64,000 bases of DNA from Epinephelus fuscoguttatus. Lineage: Eukaryota; Chordata; Actinopteri; Perciformes; Serranidae. Below the pieces are notes generated by a model. It was not told the DNA's origin and ran no database searches. It was given only the letters and a program-made list of their open reading frames with translations. The translations under genes and the position numbers were made by a program. Of this stretch, positions 11,172 through 22,941 are shown one piece after another. The stretch lies in contig NC_064771.1 in NCBI RefSeq assembly GCF_011397635.1, positions 16,183,379 to 16,247,378 of the forward strand, in the 5' to 3' direction. Within the stretch, counting starts at the first letter, position 1, and each line of letters opens with the position of its first letter.

Positions 11172-12166
11172 TTAAAGGAGAAGCCCAGTATTTTGCACTT
11201 TGAGCCCCATGTCTAGGTTGTTTATGATGAAATAGAGTGGTTAAGACCAAAATTTTGACAATTGCTCCCTTCCGGAGAATTTGGCTTTCCCCTGCCTGGC
11301 TTAATACTGCTGCCTATGGCCATGTGTGAACCTGTCCTAAAACCACCTGAAATGTTCGTTTTCAAAGCCATGAAACTCACTGAGTGGTCAGTGGTGTTCG
11401 GTGATGTTCTGACATAAAAATCGTAGCAAACTGTGGTTTCCACCCGTGATGATTTATTTGACATTTTGTCTAATCCATTGCTTTTCTATAGGAAGCCACA
11501 GGAAACGGAAGGGGGGTTGTTTACAACAAGGTTGTAGTCACTGTAGTCTTTTAGCTCAGCGAAAGTGCCGGCTTGACAGTGCTGTGTGTGCTCCTGGAGG
11601 AAGAACGCGAATGAAAAAGTTTTGTAACAAGTTTAAACAACTGCACAATAGATTATTTGTTGGTAAACAACCTTCGCAGTATGATGCCTTTGAACACAAC
11701 GCCAGCTATCTTCTTCTGCATCTTTTCTGTGTCGGTTGGCGACACCCACATAAAGGAGCATTATCGCCATCAAGAGGGCTGGAGTGTATAACGCTTCATG
11801 GTCAAACAAATGATCAAGCGGAAGTTTACACACAGGTATGAGACAGCTGAAAAAATAGTTCCACAATTGAGATGAATATCGAAAAACACGGATGGAAACC
11901 ACAGTTTGCTACGATTTTTATGTCAGAACATCAACGAACACCACTGACCACTCGGTGAGTTTCATGGCTTTGAAATGAACGTTTAGTGTGGTTTTAGGAC
12001 AGGTTCACACATGGCCATAGGCAGCAGTGTTAAGCCAGGTAGGGGAAAGTGTATAAAATTCTCAGAAAAGGAGCAATCGTCAAAATTTTGGTCTTAACCA
12101 CTCTATTTCATCATAAACAACCCAGAAATGGGGCTCAAAGTGCAAAATACTGGACTTCTCCTTTAA
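11172..12166. mobile_element. TTAA-flanked element with ~280-bp inverted arms
   Basis: TTAA at 11,172-11,175 and TTAA at 12,163-12,166 bracket the unit. Left arm 11,176-11,456 and right arm about 11,884-12,162 are long, closely similar inverted repeats: the left begins AGGAGAAGCCCAGTATTTTG and the right end, reversed, begins AGGAGAAGTCCAGTATTTTG. About 430 bp separate the arms. TTAA duplications are typical of piggyBac and Kolobok superfamilies, so a non-autonomous member of one of these is likely. There is no transposase inside. The 131-codon frame at 11,446-11,841 crosses the arm boundary and is probably meaningless. Confidence 0.85.
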
Positions 12167-15100
12167 TGGTCATTTACTTCTCTTTCCTCAGCTGCTAAAA
12201 AGCGCTTGGCTTGAATACATAGTGCTTTTTAAAAACTCTATTTGAATGAATCTATGCTGAGTACTATATTTATTCTCCTGCCTATAGTAAGCGTTAAACT
12301 GGCTCTTTGCACTGTGTGGGAAGCTCTATTTTCATTCCATTTGTTCGTAAGTACTACAAACGCTGACCTTGTTTTCACGCTGCAAGCAAATGATCAACAA
12401 ATCACTGTTGCTGTTTTTTTTTCCACAGCTAATTAGAGCTACATTAACTTCATTTTTTTAACTTATATGGCCTCAACATTATAATCTTAGGAAAGGTGAT
12501 TTTAAAGAAATAGAAATATACTATATGGTTGTTCAGAGCGTTAACCTACTTAGTACATCGGTACAGGGAAAAATAATCTGATTCTGATTGAAATGGTGAG
12601 CTGTGAATTGTTAGTCTTCCTACTCATGATGAGTGTTTTCTCAACCACGCTCTCTTTGTCTGTGCTGTGCAATCACACTCAAAATGAATCATCTGCCACT
12701 CTGAGTGCATTGTTTCTGACCAGGTTACCTGCTGCACCGGCACCAATTCTGCACCAACCTAAACCACCGGCTGAACCTCATCCCTGCCACTATCATTCTT
12801 TCAGTTTGCACCCATTGCCCCTCTCTCTGCCTAAAAGGTATCAATCCGCAGGTGAAGAACAACAAACGAGACTCCCGTTTCTTTCTGAACAGACACAAAA
12901 ACACTGCACTGACAGAGTGAAAAGCTTTTTGTATATGTGACACCCAAACAGACAAAGCGGACAAGACAGATAAGCAATGGCAGTGAGTATGCTTCTGTCA
13001 AGGAGAATGACTAATAAATACGTAATGCCTCCTCCACATTTACATCCAGTGGAAGTTATTTCTTTCAGCGTCTTTAAGTATGTATAGTAGGTAGTGTCAT
13101 CGCTGATACTATAAATATTCCTACATGCCTCCTCATTCCCTTAAAATGATTTTGTGTTGAGATCCATAAATTATCATTCCTTTACCGTTCACCCAAACCT
13201 GCTAAAGTCTTCACTCTAATTCTAGCCTGTAGAAAAGCTATTTAGACAAATGATTTACCAACAGTGATTTAATTACAGTCTAAAATTAAAATAGCACATC
13301 ACTGTGTTGTCACTCGTAACAAGGTGTATATGTAAAGGATGTGCAGAAGATCACACATTGAGACCTGTGATTATTAATTTTCACTTCCAGATGCTCCCTG
13401 ACACCTTGGAGGAGGAAGCGTGTGTGGTTAGGAGTAACCGTAGCACTGAGCACGGCTGACATTCATTTGGGTGCGTGATTGTGCATATTTGTGTGTATGT
13501 AGGAATGCCTGCACGCACTGGTCTGAATGTTCATGTACCTGTTGTTGTGCCTGATTATGCAACAGGCTGTGCATCTGCATGTCTTGTGCATGAGTTGCAT
13601 GTTTGTTTCCCATTTTGCATGCAGGACATAATCAGACCGATCCTGATGGAGCCTGAACTCTTTATTCTCTAAAGGAGATTCCAGCTCTGGTTACCACACT
13701 GACCATGCAACACTGGTCATCTGAAACCTAGCACCTGCAGCCACCTACAACCAGTCGGCCTCATTTGTCACTTTCACCACACGGCTGTGCACATAGATCC
13801 ATGATACACAGGTACAGCTATGAAGCATTTTGCCACCCTGAGCCACATAGTGCTTTATCAGTAATTCCTGCAAACAGGTGATCTTCATTAGTTTACAAAC
13901 ACATATTTTAGAATCAGATTCGTAATTAAAATCATCTTTACACATCATGAAAAAAGAACTCTCCTGAGTACAGTTAGGTAAAAATGCAGCTTATGTACCG
14001 ATTAATTAGACACCAGCATGCAAAATTCAAAAATCAAAATATGCATTAAACATGCATAATCAGGCAGCCTATCACATTGCATGAAGCGGTTCCCACCCAC
14101 AGTTTTTTTTCCACCAACAACAATGAGGAAGGTTGTGTTTCTTGTCATGGCTGCCACCGGCTAACCTTTTTCCATTTTTGCCTGATGAGGCTGGTGCAGG
14201 CCGGGCCTTTCAGTGAAGCCGTCTCCTCACTTTCACTGTGCAGTGCTGAGACACACTGGCTCTCTGCCCTGCCAGCCTCCTCCTCCACCTCCTCCTCCTG
14301 CAGCCTTGCTTTGTCTCTGACCGCCCCACCTGCCCCGAACCCACACCGCACCCCGCCCCCTGAGGAGCCACAACAGCGCTCCATCCAGCGAAGATGTAAA
14401 CTAAGCTAACACAACACCAACACACCCTCCTCCATTATTCATCTTCCCCCTTTAATGAGTTTTCCATCCACCTTCTTGCGTCTACCACAATTAAAAGAAA
14501 CAATTATTGTGTTTGATCACTTTAATTTCATTTCATCAAAGCATTACATTGTGCAAATGTGTCTATCCTGCACCGAGTGCTTCCCTATGTGCAAAGTAGG
14601 AAAACAAGAGAGGAGGAACTAAACAGTGGTCCTGACAATGAAAAATGAGAACCAGTTTTTTTTAGCAGATAGGGTGCCTTAAAATCAACAGCAGCAACAA
14701 GCTAAACGCAAGGCGCTACACTGAAATTGATTTGTCCTTTATCACTTGAAACTGATTATATTTAGCCAATAGTTTGCTTACTTTACAAAGCTGTGTTCTT
14801 CAAATTGCGGAAGTGCAACATCCCCAGTAGTCTGCTCAAAGTTTTGCGGAAATTAATTTGATAATTAATCCTACTCGGTGACCCTCTTTTCCTTTTACAC
14901 TAAAGAGCTGTCTAGGCTTTCACTGTCGTGCCAGGCCGAAAGATCGCGTGTCAATCACACGGATAATATGTTTGTTTACATACCATGATCATGAAAAGGA
15001 GGCCAGCTAAATATTTGATGGCTTCTTCGAGTTACCCAGAACAGTCACCCTGTGACCCAACACTAGAGTTGGACCTCGGCACATCCAGTCATTGTTAAAC

Positions 15101-16060
15101 ACCTCTACAGAGCGCTGGCTCACATTTGTGGGCACATGACTCTGGTTGGCAAATAATATAAAGCACTCTCAAGCTTTGTGTACTCTCCCTCTCTCTGTAT
15201 TCGACACAATGATGCCTCTTAGCAGCTAGTGGTCCTCAATGTGCTGTATCAACTCATTCAGTTATGAATGTTCAGCTCCAGTGTGTGAAGTGATTATAAA
15301 AAGAAACTGTAAGAATCCAAAAGACAAAAGAGTGACAGTTTTCACAAAAGTCTTAAAACATGTACAAGTTTATCTTGTTCATCAGAGGCTAATCACCAGC
15401 CCATCGCCCCATACCTCACTTTGACACACTCGCAAACACTTCACACACTTTCCGTGTAGCGTCCCAGTGGACAGAGTTTAATCAAGCATGCATCAGCACT
15501 CGTCTGCGCCCTCCATACTGCAGGCAATCAACAATACTCGCCACACTACTCGAGTCAACCCACACACACCTCAGTCCTCCTCCCTCTAATCTCAGAGTAG
15601 CTGCTCTGTGAGCTGAGACAATGTGAAACGTATAGTCCAAACAAAAGGCGAGAGAGAGACAAAGAGTGAGTGGGATGGGAGTGAGCAAGAGAGCTGGAGA
15701 TGAGACAAATGTCTGCAGCTACACGAAAGGGCAATTAAGCGCTTAGTCATGAAAGAACATCTCATCCTTTTATTGTCTATTTTGTGTCACTCCAAATATA
15801 ACACTTTAAAACTAAAATATCTAATCATTGTCTGATATCTTTTGTTTTGTCACTTCTCATTGATCATTGCCCTTTACTAAAACTGCCTCCTTTGAAAATA
15901 CGTACCTCAAGATGAGCTATGGAAATCAAATTACTGCAGACTTCCAGGATAACTCAAACAACAACCTATGTTTTCACTGAAAACTGTAATATATTTAATC
16001 ATTTTATTTGCTCTGATAAACCCAAAGTGTGGCCTGTTGGACCTGAGATGGACATAAGTT
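12167..16060. other. Gene-poor stretch, nothing firm
   Basis: No exon was found that I can support. A GC-rich patch at 14,160-14,410 opens frames on both strands (110 codons plus, 79 and 71 minus) with Ser/Pro-rich low-complexity translations. These look like composition effects. The 115-codon frame at 12,593-12,940 starts with a hydrophobic stretch, but it lacks any family resemblance or exon context. Confidence 0.4.
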
Positions 16061-16067
16061 GAGGCTT

Positions 16068-17823
16068 GAGTTCCCACAGTCATGGAAAAACTGGAAAAGT
16101 CATGGAATCCCACATTCTTGTTTTCTAGGTTTGGAAAAGTCGTGGAGTTAGTCATACCCTTGAAAGTTTTGGAAAAGTTAAGGAAATTTGTTATGTGTAA
16201 TGAAATTGTTACTGTAATATTCTGTGGATAACTCTCCACTTAATGTAGCATAACTGCAAATGTATCTTCTGTGGCTATTGACGTAGTGTAGCTGCAATAT
16301 TAATGCATCCGTGTTTGACCTTTGTTCACATCAAGTAATTTTTGTCATCCCTCCCTGGGTTCCCTCTTCCCCAGATATGCCAGTGGAATTATAGCTGGAA
16401 TTATATTTGAATAGAGTTTGAATCAGATATGTTTGCATGACGTCAGGCAAGTGGGGCAAGAAAAATAATGTTGTGACAGTATAAGGTCATACATGGTCAT
16501 GAATCTAAAAGTTACCATACCTATACCCCCATCACCCCTATACTAACTGTCACTCGGAGCGGTATTGCGCACTTAAGTTTTGTTTTAACTAATCTGAGAG
16601 TAGAGCTTGGTAGTTCGAAGGTACAGGGCATTCTTTCTTTCTTTTTTTTCTTTTTTTTTTTAACAAATTAACCAACAGGTCCACCGAACGGACGGCTGTC
16701 ACCCCCCTACTCTGGGAGCTCTACTGCTCTGTGTCTACCAAGTGGCAACCCCCGGGGCTAAAAATGCCAACACAAAAGTGCCAGAAACTGCAATTTCCCT
16801 AATGTCCACTTGAGGTTGGCTCCAGAGGCCAGTCAATCCCCATAGACCTCCATTTTAAAAAGCTAAATTACAGCAGAAATAAACATGTTTACAGCCTGGT
16901 ACAAAAAATGTTTTGGTCTCTGTCGCTAATTTCCCTGTTCATGACAGCTAAAGAAGTGAATTTTTATGTGTCAGGAGTGTACAGATTAACAGATGATTTG
17001 AGCTTTAACAGATTAAGATTAAACAGAAGTCTTTGGCGCTTGGGAGATTTTTTGTGATCGAAGGACATCTGAGCGGCAGCAAGATAAATCCTCCCATGGA
17101 GTCCAGACACTTTTGGAGGTGGTGGTGGCTGACGACCTGAAATCTGATGGCTGATGAGGCTGATGATTCTTAGAGGACTACAGCGCGCAGGGCTGCAGCA
17201 TGAAAGAACTACGGGCAGAAAAAGAACCATATTAACATAAGATGCAGTAAGACGATAGGCTAATGGAGAAGGTGTGTCTCTGTGCTAGTGGTTGGTGAAT
17301 CAACAGTAGAACAGCTGATGATTGAATTGACAGCTCCAGACAATGACAGCTTGAGATAGTGAGTAAGCGTGCATGTAAGGAGTGAGCGGCAGGGTGAGAG
17401 AGAAAATGTGCAGCCTAAGCATGAAAAGAATTGTCTTTCTGAGCGTCATAACTCACCTGTTTACGTTTTATTAAGGTTTGAAGTTAAGCATAATGAAGGA
17501 CAGGCTGTTTTGAGTGACAGGCTGTCTGTCGATAGTGTCCTTTGCGTTTCAGTCAGATACACCCATCGCCCCTCCACAGCACCAGCCTCTCGCCCAAATA
17601 TGGTCACTTCTGGCTCCAAAAAACAAGGTGGCAACGGCCAAAATGCCGAAGTCAAGGCTTTAAAGTAGGTGTCCACGAACCAACTGGTGATGTAACAGTA
17701 GCTTCGTCCATTATTTTTACAGTCTATGGTTATGAACGACCCTTGAAATTTTATTAAGAGTCCTTGAAAAGTCATCGAGAAGTTTTGAAATTTTGTCTGT
17801 GAAAATTTGTGGGAACCCTGTAG
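16068..17823. repeat. Nested interspersed repeats
   Basis: GTTCCCACAGTCATGGAAAA at 16,070 and, inverted, TTTGTGGGAACCCTG ending near 17,821 look like the two ends of one MITE family with GGGTTCCCAC termini. Between them, 16,770-16,970 and 17,445-17,725 read like two halves of a second common teleost repeat (phrases TTTACAGCCTGGTACAAAAA and CTTCTGGCTCCAAAAAACAA). About 470 bp of unrelated sequence separates these halves. I infer insertion within insertion. The 150-codon minus-strand frame here lies inside these repeats and is not a gene. Confidence 0.5.
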
Positions 17824-19640
17824 TGTGTGCAGAAACGTCTGCAGTCTAAAAACATTTTGCACTGCACCATAGATAAATATGGTGTATTCAAGATGAGAGT
17901 TCCATCTGTGCATCTGTCTTTTTAAGTGTTTTGTCTATGCAGATGAAACACACACGATATAATAGAAATTATCCAATCATGGAAAAATCCCACAAGCCCA
18001 CTGATATGTATTCAAATCTTTGAGGCTTCAGAGAGTGCCTTTGAAATGATGGAGTATATAACATAAGTCTGATGAGGATGATTGCTCATAATTGAATCAC
18101 TGGAGCACCAATCTAATCAAGAGCTAACAATTATTTAAATCAAACCTGCAACAAAAGAGCCGCAGTTGTACTTCTCATATAAGAAAAGCTCTAAATGTTA
18201 CAGCAGCAGTTGCTGAAGTATTATGGCTATGGTGCCGTTAAAAGTAATGTATGTACTCAGACGTAATTGAATTGAATAGCTTTTAGTATTAGAGTGTGTT
18301 AAGGTCAGTACAGAGTCTTTCTTTTCATCCTCATTAGAGATGATAAGCCATTACAGTGGTGCTATTATTTGCCTTATCTTGTGTGTTTTGACTGCATTGT
18401 AAAGGGAAAACAACCTTGATATTTATTTAATGACGGTTCAAGTGTTGTCCAGACAGACAATAATGTGATCTGCGTCAAAGCATTAAGGCAAGTTGACCAG
18501 GTAAGATGAGGAGATGGACTTCCCCATTTACAAGCATCTAATTACCTTATCGTGGCTCCTTAAGTACAACATTAGATGTCCAACTCCTGCATTATTCTTT
18601 ACACTATCATTTTCCCTTTTTTTTCCTGCTCCCGCTGTTTCCATATTTCCCCCAGGGTCTTTCTGAAACCCCTAAATAATGCACACCGAGTGAAGGGCTT
18701 TAAGGGGCTGTATGATGGATCACTCTCCTCTCTCTGGAGCTGTTGTATTCTTCTTGTGCTGAAGCTTATTTATCATTTCCATAATGACACTGCTCTCAGG
18801 TGAATCTCTAAATATCTATATTTACACCAGACAGCCCTTTAAAAAGTACCACTTTTCACATGATCCAGTTTTTAGTATGTGACATCGCTGCAAAAATGGG
18901 TCACATGCCTGCTTTGAGACTTTTATTTTGAAAGTTTATTTTTGTCAGGAATTTTTAATTATAGTGTTCATCCAAATTTTTTACAAAGTCTTACTTTTGA
19001 TGTCATACTTTTACAGAAATTCAGTCTGTAATTAATTATAATGCAAATGTGGAAAAGCCTGAATGAGAGACAACTTTACAGCATAAGGGGAGAATACATT
19101 TTTAAGGAACTCTGATTCCAAACCCTTCCTTTTCAAAAATATCAACATCTCAAAACTGCACTCAAAGCTCCTGTTTAGCGTTTAGATTCATTCATTTGCA
19201 TTAATGTTGAGTTAATGTTTTTAGGTTTTAGACCAACTCTCCCTGTAAATACTCACTGATCTAAGAAGTAATGATTAAGATATAAATGCAATGTAGTAAC
19301 AGATAAAGATCCAATAATTTTCAACAAACTGCATTTTTCAGCCCATAATGAGAAAGTTTATTGATTGTTATAAATAACTTTTGGCCTGTGAAAAGAGAGG
19401 AAAAATCCCCAGAGAGGAATAATTTCACCAGCATGAATAATGCCTGAAACACACTGTATGTCAAAATAAAGTTTACTTAAAGGATAAAATGAAACTTTAA
19501 TGGTCCCCATGGGGAAATTAGCCAACTGCAACAGTCAGGAACAAAATATTTAAGAACACAATAAATGATAAAGATTGAATAAGATTTAGGAGGGGAAATA
19601 TATCCTGTCCACATGATTGTAAAGTGATTCTGAAAGTATT
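17824..19640. other. AT-rich non-coding stretch
   Basis: No gene was recognised. The part at 18,000-18,560 is AT-rich and rich in TAATTG or CAATTA-like cores without obvious transposon ends, so it could be host regulatory DNA. Near 19,500 the palindromic phrase GTCCCCATGGGGAAATT resembles the tails of several fish retroposons. Confidence 0.35.
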
Positions 19641-19649
19641 TGAACAATA

Positions 19650-19948
19650 TGTTGTACGGCCGTATGATATAAAGAAAATATGTTATATCGGGATAAAACG
19701 ATATAACGATATATTACTTGTGATAAATACAGATATGAAAGTGTACTCAGTTGTTTACTGCTTTCAGTATATTGTAAGAATACAACAAGTAGCTTGTTGA
19801 ATAAAAAAACACTATATCACTATTATTCCTTTTCAGCAAAATTTTAAAACATCCTTTAGTGCAATATCGCAGTCTTTCGCAACATGTATATCCCACCAGT
19901 TAACATCGCAGTGACGTTAAAGAAAAACTATATATTGTGCAGCCCTAA
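19650..19948. mobile_element. hAT-like MITE remnant
   Basis: The right end is ATTGTGCAGCCCTA, the inverse of the TAGGGCTGCACAAT terminus common on teleost hAT MITEs. The interior is rich in TATATCG and ATATCGCAGT motifs typical of that family. The left end is degraded. Confidence 0.5.
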
Positions 19949-20442
19949 TACCAAATGATGTGGTCAGGTGATTTTTTTGTTGAACAAAATATGATGCCCT
20001 GAGGTTCCCTGGGAGGTGTCTTGGCTACATTATGGAGGTTGCGATATCAGGAACCAGACATAAATATGGTCAGCAATGTCAGATCTATAGTAGGTTAGTT
20101 TGAGGTTGTTGTAGATTTTGTGCGTATTTTACACATGCATTTTTCCTAATGCAGCCCAGAGCCAGCCCTACATACTGAGCAATATAAGCAGCTGCTTAGG
20201 GCTCCCTGGTGTAGAGAAGATTTTTGTAATCAAGAGAATATAATGAAATAAAAATGTAACTTCCTAAACAAAAATTTGTGCCATGTTTGCCAACAAATAG
20301 TGACAAAAGAAACCAATAAGCTCAGAGGCAGTTGAAATGGACAAGGAGGAGGGCTAAATGAGTAATTTACTGTCCCCTATGAAACAAGTACTCCCGGGAT
20401 TCTGTTGTAAAAAAATATATATATATAATTCAAAGGGTTAGG

Positions 20443-20560
20443 GCAGTGGTCTGCAACCTTTACTATCAAAAGAGCCGCTTAGCTTAGCAGCCACTGCTAT
20501 TGAGGTCTGGCAAAATTAAGAAGAAAAGGCACCAGGCCGTAGACTGACAAAGTAGATTTA
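20443..20560. mobile_element. hAT/Charlie-like left end
   Basis: GCAGTGGTCTGCAACCTTTA followed by CTATCAAAAGAGCC resembles the CAGGGGTCGGCAACC terminus of Charlie-type hAT elements. No right terminus was found. The following sequence to 21,780 holds no gene that I can support. Confidence 0.35.
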
Positions 20561-21799
20561 AGTCGAGGAAATGTTAAAATATGTTTTTATTTAGTGTATA
20601 GGCTACACACTTTTACATTTCGAGAATTAAGAATCACTTTAACACTACACCTACTGTTTAATTCATCCACCTGTATTGTGTAGCATTATAACAAACCGGC
20701 AACATTTACCATGATCACAGACGCTCTTCACACTGTGCGGCTGTGTTGCTAATTAAGTCTGTTCAGAACAGAGTCAGCGCTCTGTTATCAAAGTGTTTTC
20801 ATGTATCAAAATCAATAGCATAAGCAGCAAGATCACAGATCACAAGCTGACACATTTCTCATTCAAATAAACAGCAGGCTTCCACAATGTTTAGCAACCA
20901 CTCGCCATCTTTGCTGGAGTTAAATCATCTTTACACCTCTTTCCACAGAAGTAAGTGACAGTGTGTGGAAAGTAACAGATTTCTGCTTGTAGTTGACACT
21001 TGTTTTATAGAGAACAAAAATAAGGTGCGAGAAAAAGTCTTGTAACAATGGTATTATAGGTATTAGCAAATCTACGGCCAGTCCATACAAGTAGATGTTA
21101 TTTGACACGAGCAATTCTGTGAGGCTGAACAGTGCTTAGGTACAGCAGAGAGACGTAACATATGCACTGTAATCTTTTCAGGCATATGTAATAGCACCAC
21201 ATTGTTCAAATGAATGAAACATCCCAGCAAGAATGACTGAAAAAAGAACAGTCATTGATCAACAGAACGCTATATATGAATGCATGGAGTGAGTCACTAC
21301 TCAGCATTAATGTTAAAACAGTCTGCTGCAGCTGCTCTCCCATCAGTGGTCAATTATAGTGAGGACAGTCATTTATCACTGAGGTTATGTAGTCTCCTGA
21401 AAGAGAGCAGAGAGACCAGAAACAAGCCCACACTTCAACACAGTGTATTTACTGTGCATCAGACAATTATTTGAGTCTGAAGTGGTAATGAATGAAAGTC
21501 CTCAGAGAAGCAAACAGAGGACGTGGATGACTGGAGATGAATAATATTAGTAGCTCTGTTTGTGTTAAACGTTTATTTCATTAATCGATTGTTTTTACTC
21601 CTGATTAGTAAGACTGTTATCAGGTTTGTGCCATATTTACCATCACCTGAGAGACTTTATTGCAGGTGTCTGAAATGCACAGCAAGGCCTGTGGTCCACT
21701 CACACTGGTTAAATTCAGTCATGAGGGGTGAACCCACTGAACCGCATATGGCCTCAGTACTAGGTATGGTGTGACCCCTGGTGGCCAAAGAGTGTAGTG

Positions 21800-22361
21800 A
21801 TTGGTTTCAACACTTTTTATTTCATTTTACATTTCATTTCCATCTCAAAAACATTACATGTACAAACAGATACATACTCGACCCACACACACACAAAAAG
21901 ACCTAACTAAGTTAAATACAACATTTAGCCTATAAGGGTAACAGGACATGGTGATTCTCTGTAGGGACTTCAGCTAATAGATGGTACATTAAGGTGCCTA
22001 ACTATTGGGCCCCCAACACTCTCAAAGAATCTTGTCATATCAAAGTCTCTCAAGGTGAATCCCTGAGACTAGTTCCCTAAGCCATCTGGAGAAACAGGGA
22101 GCACAGGTAGCCTTCAGTTCCTGAACAATGATCCTCTTTGCCACTAACATGCCAACCTTCCGGGACTTCTTTACAGTATGCGGCAGAGCATGAGAAGCTT
22201 CAGAACAACCAAACAGGGCAATGAACGTGTCAAGTTCAATCTGAATATCGTAAATATTACCATGCCAAGAGAAGATATCCTGCCAAAAAGGAACAATCTC
22301 GGGACAACACCAGAAAGTATGAGCTAGAGTACCTTTTGCGAAGTTAAATCTGTCACAGAAA
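21800..22361 (-). mobile_element. 5'-truncated L1-clade LINE, 3' end
   Basis: On the minus strand, 22,360 down to 22,040 reads about 106 codons without a stop and then TGA. It carries the hallmark of the L1 ORF2 C-terminus: GTLAHTFWCCPEI, then FWQDIF, and a closing WLRELVSGIHLERL before the stop. The remaining 240 bp to about 21,800 would be the 3' UTR. Similarity ends abruptly near 22,361, as expected from 5' truncation during reverse transcription. The encoded piece is only the tail of ORF2, lacking endonuclease and reverse transcriptase, so the copy is dead. Confidence 0.75.
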
Positions 22362-22565
22362 CATTTTCTAAACTGCTTTAAATCAATGTTTGCTCACTCT
22401 CATAGATAGCACACTTGTTTGTTAAGGGGAGATTTCTATCATTGCTTCCTGTCCTGAGTTTTAAAACATTATTTATTGATTATCGTTGTCATTTATTGTT
22501 TATTACTTTTGGCCAATTCAACATGAAAAAAGAAATAAATTTACTCAGTTCAGATGCTTATATCT

Positions 22566-22941
22566 TGGTGGATCGGTGATGCAGTGGTTAGCACTGTTGC
22601 CTCACAGCAAGAGGGTTCTGGATTTGAACCCTCTGGCTGGCTTGGGCCTTTCTGTGTTAAGTTTGCAATGTTCTCCCTGTGTCAGCGTGGGTTTTCTCTG
22701 GGTACTCTGGCTTCCTCCCACAGTCCAAAGACATGCAGGTCAACTGATGACATTAAATTGCCCGTTATTGTAAATGTGAGTGTGAATGGTTGTCTGTCTC
22801 TATGAGTCAGCCCTGTGATAGTCTGGCGACCTGTCCAGGGTGTACCCCACCTTTTGCCCAATGTCAGCTGGGATTGGCTCCAGCTCCCTGTGACCCTTGA
22901 GAGGATAAGCAGTTACAGAAAATGGGTAGATGGATGGAGAT
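22566..22941 (+). mobile_element. tRNA-like SINE copy
   Basis: The 5' part (GCAGTGGTTAGCACT near 22,581, then GGATTTGAACCC near 22,620) resembles the A and B boxes of a tRNA promoter. The body CCTCCCACAGTCCAAAGACA and the tail GGGTAGATGGATGGA are familiar from a very abundant teleost repeat. The tRNA origin is inference from box spacing. The open frames of 95 and 83 codons across it are chance. Confidence 0.6.

Noticed and set aside
11446-11841. 131-codon frame in the TTAA element as a transposase
   Set aside because: It starts in the inverted arm and has no DDE or DDD motif or zinc finger. It is chance.
17461-17913. 150-codon frame on the minus strand
   Set aside because: It falls inside interspersed repeats, so it is not a host gene.
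22581-22640. tRNA gene
   Set aside because: A- and B-box-like strings are present, but no cloverleaf with matching acceptor stem can be drawn, and the sequence continues as a known type of interspersed repeat. It is treated as SINE-like.
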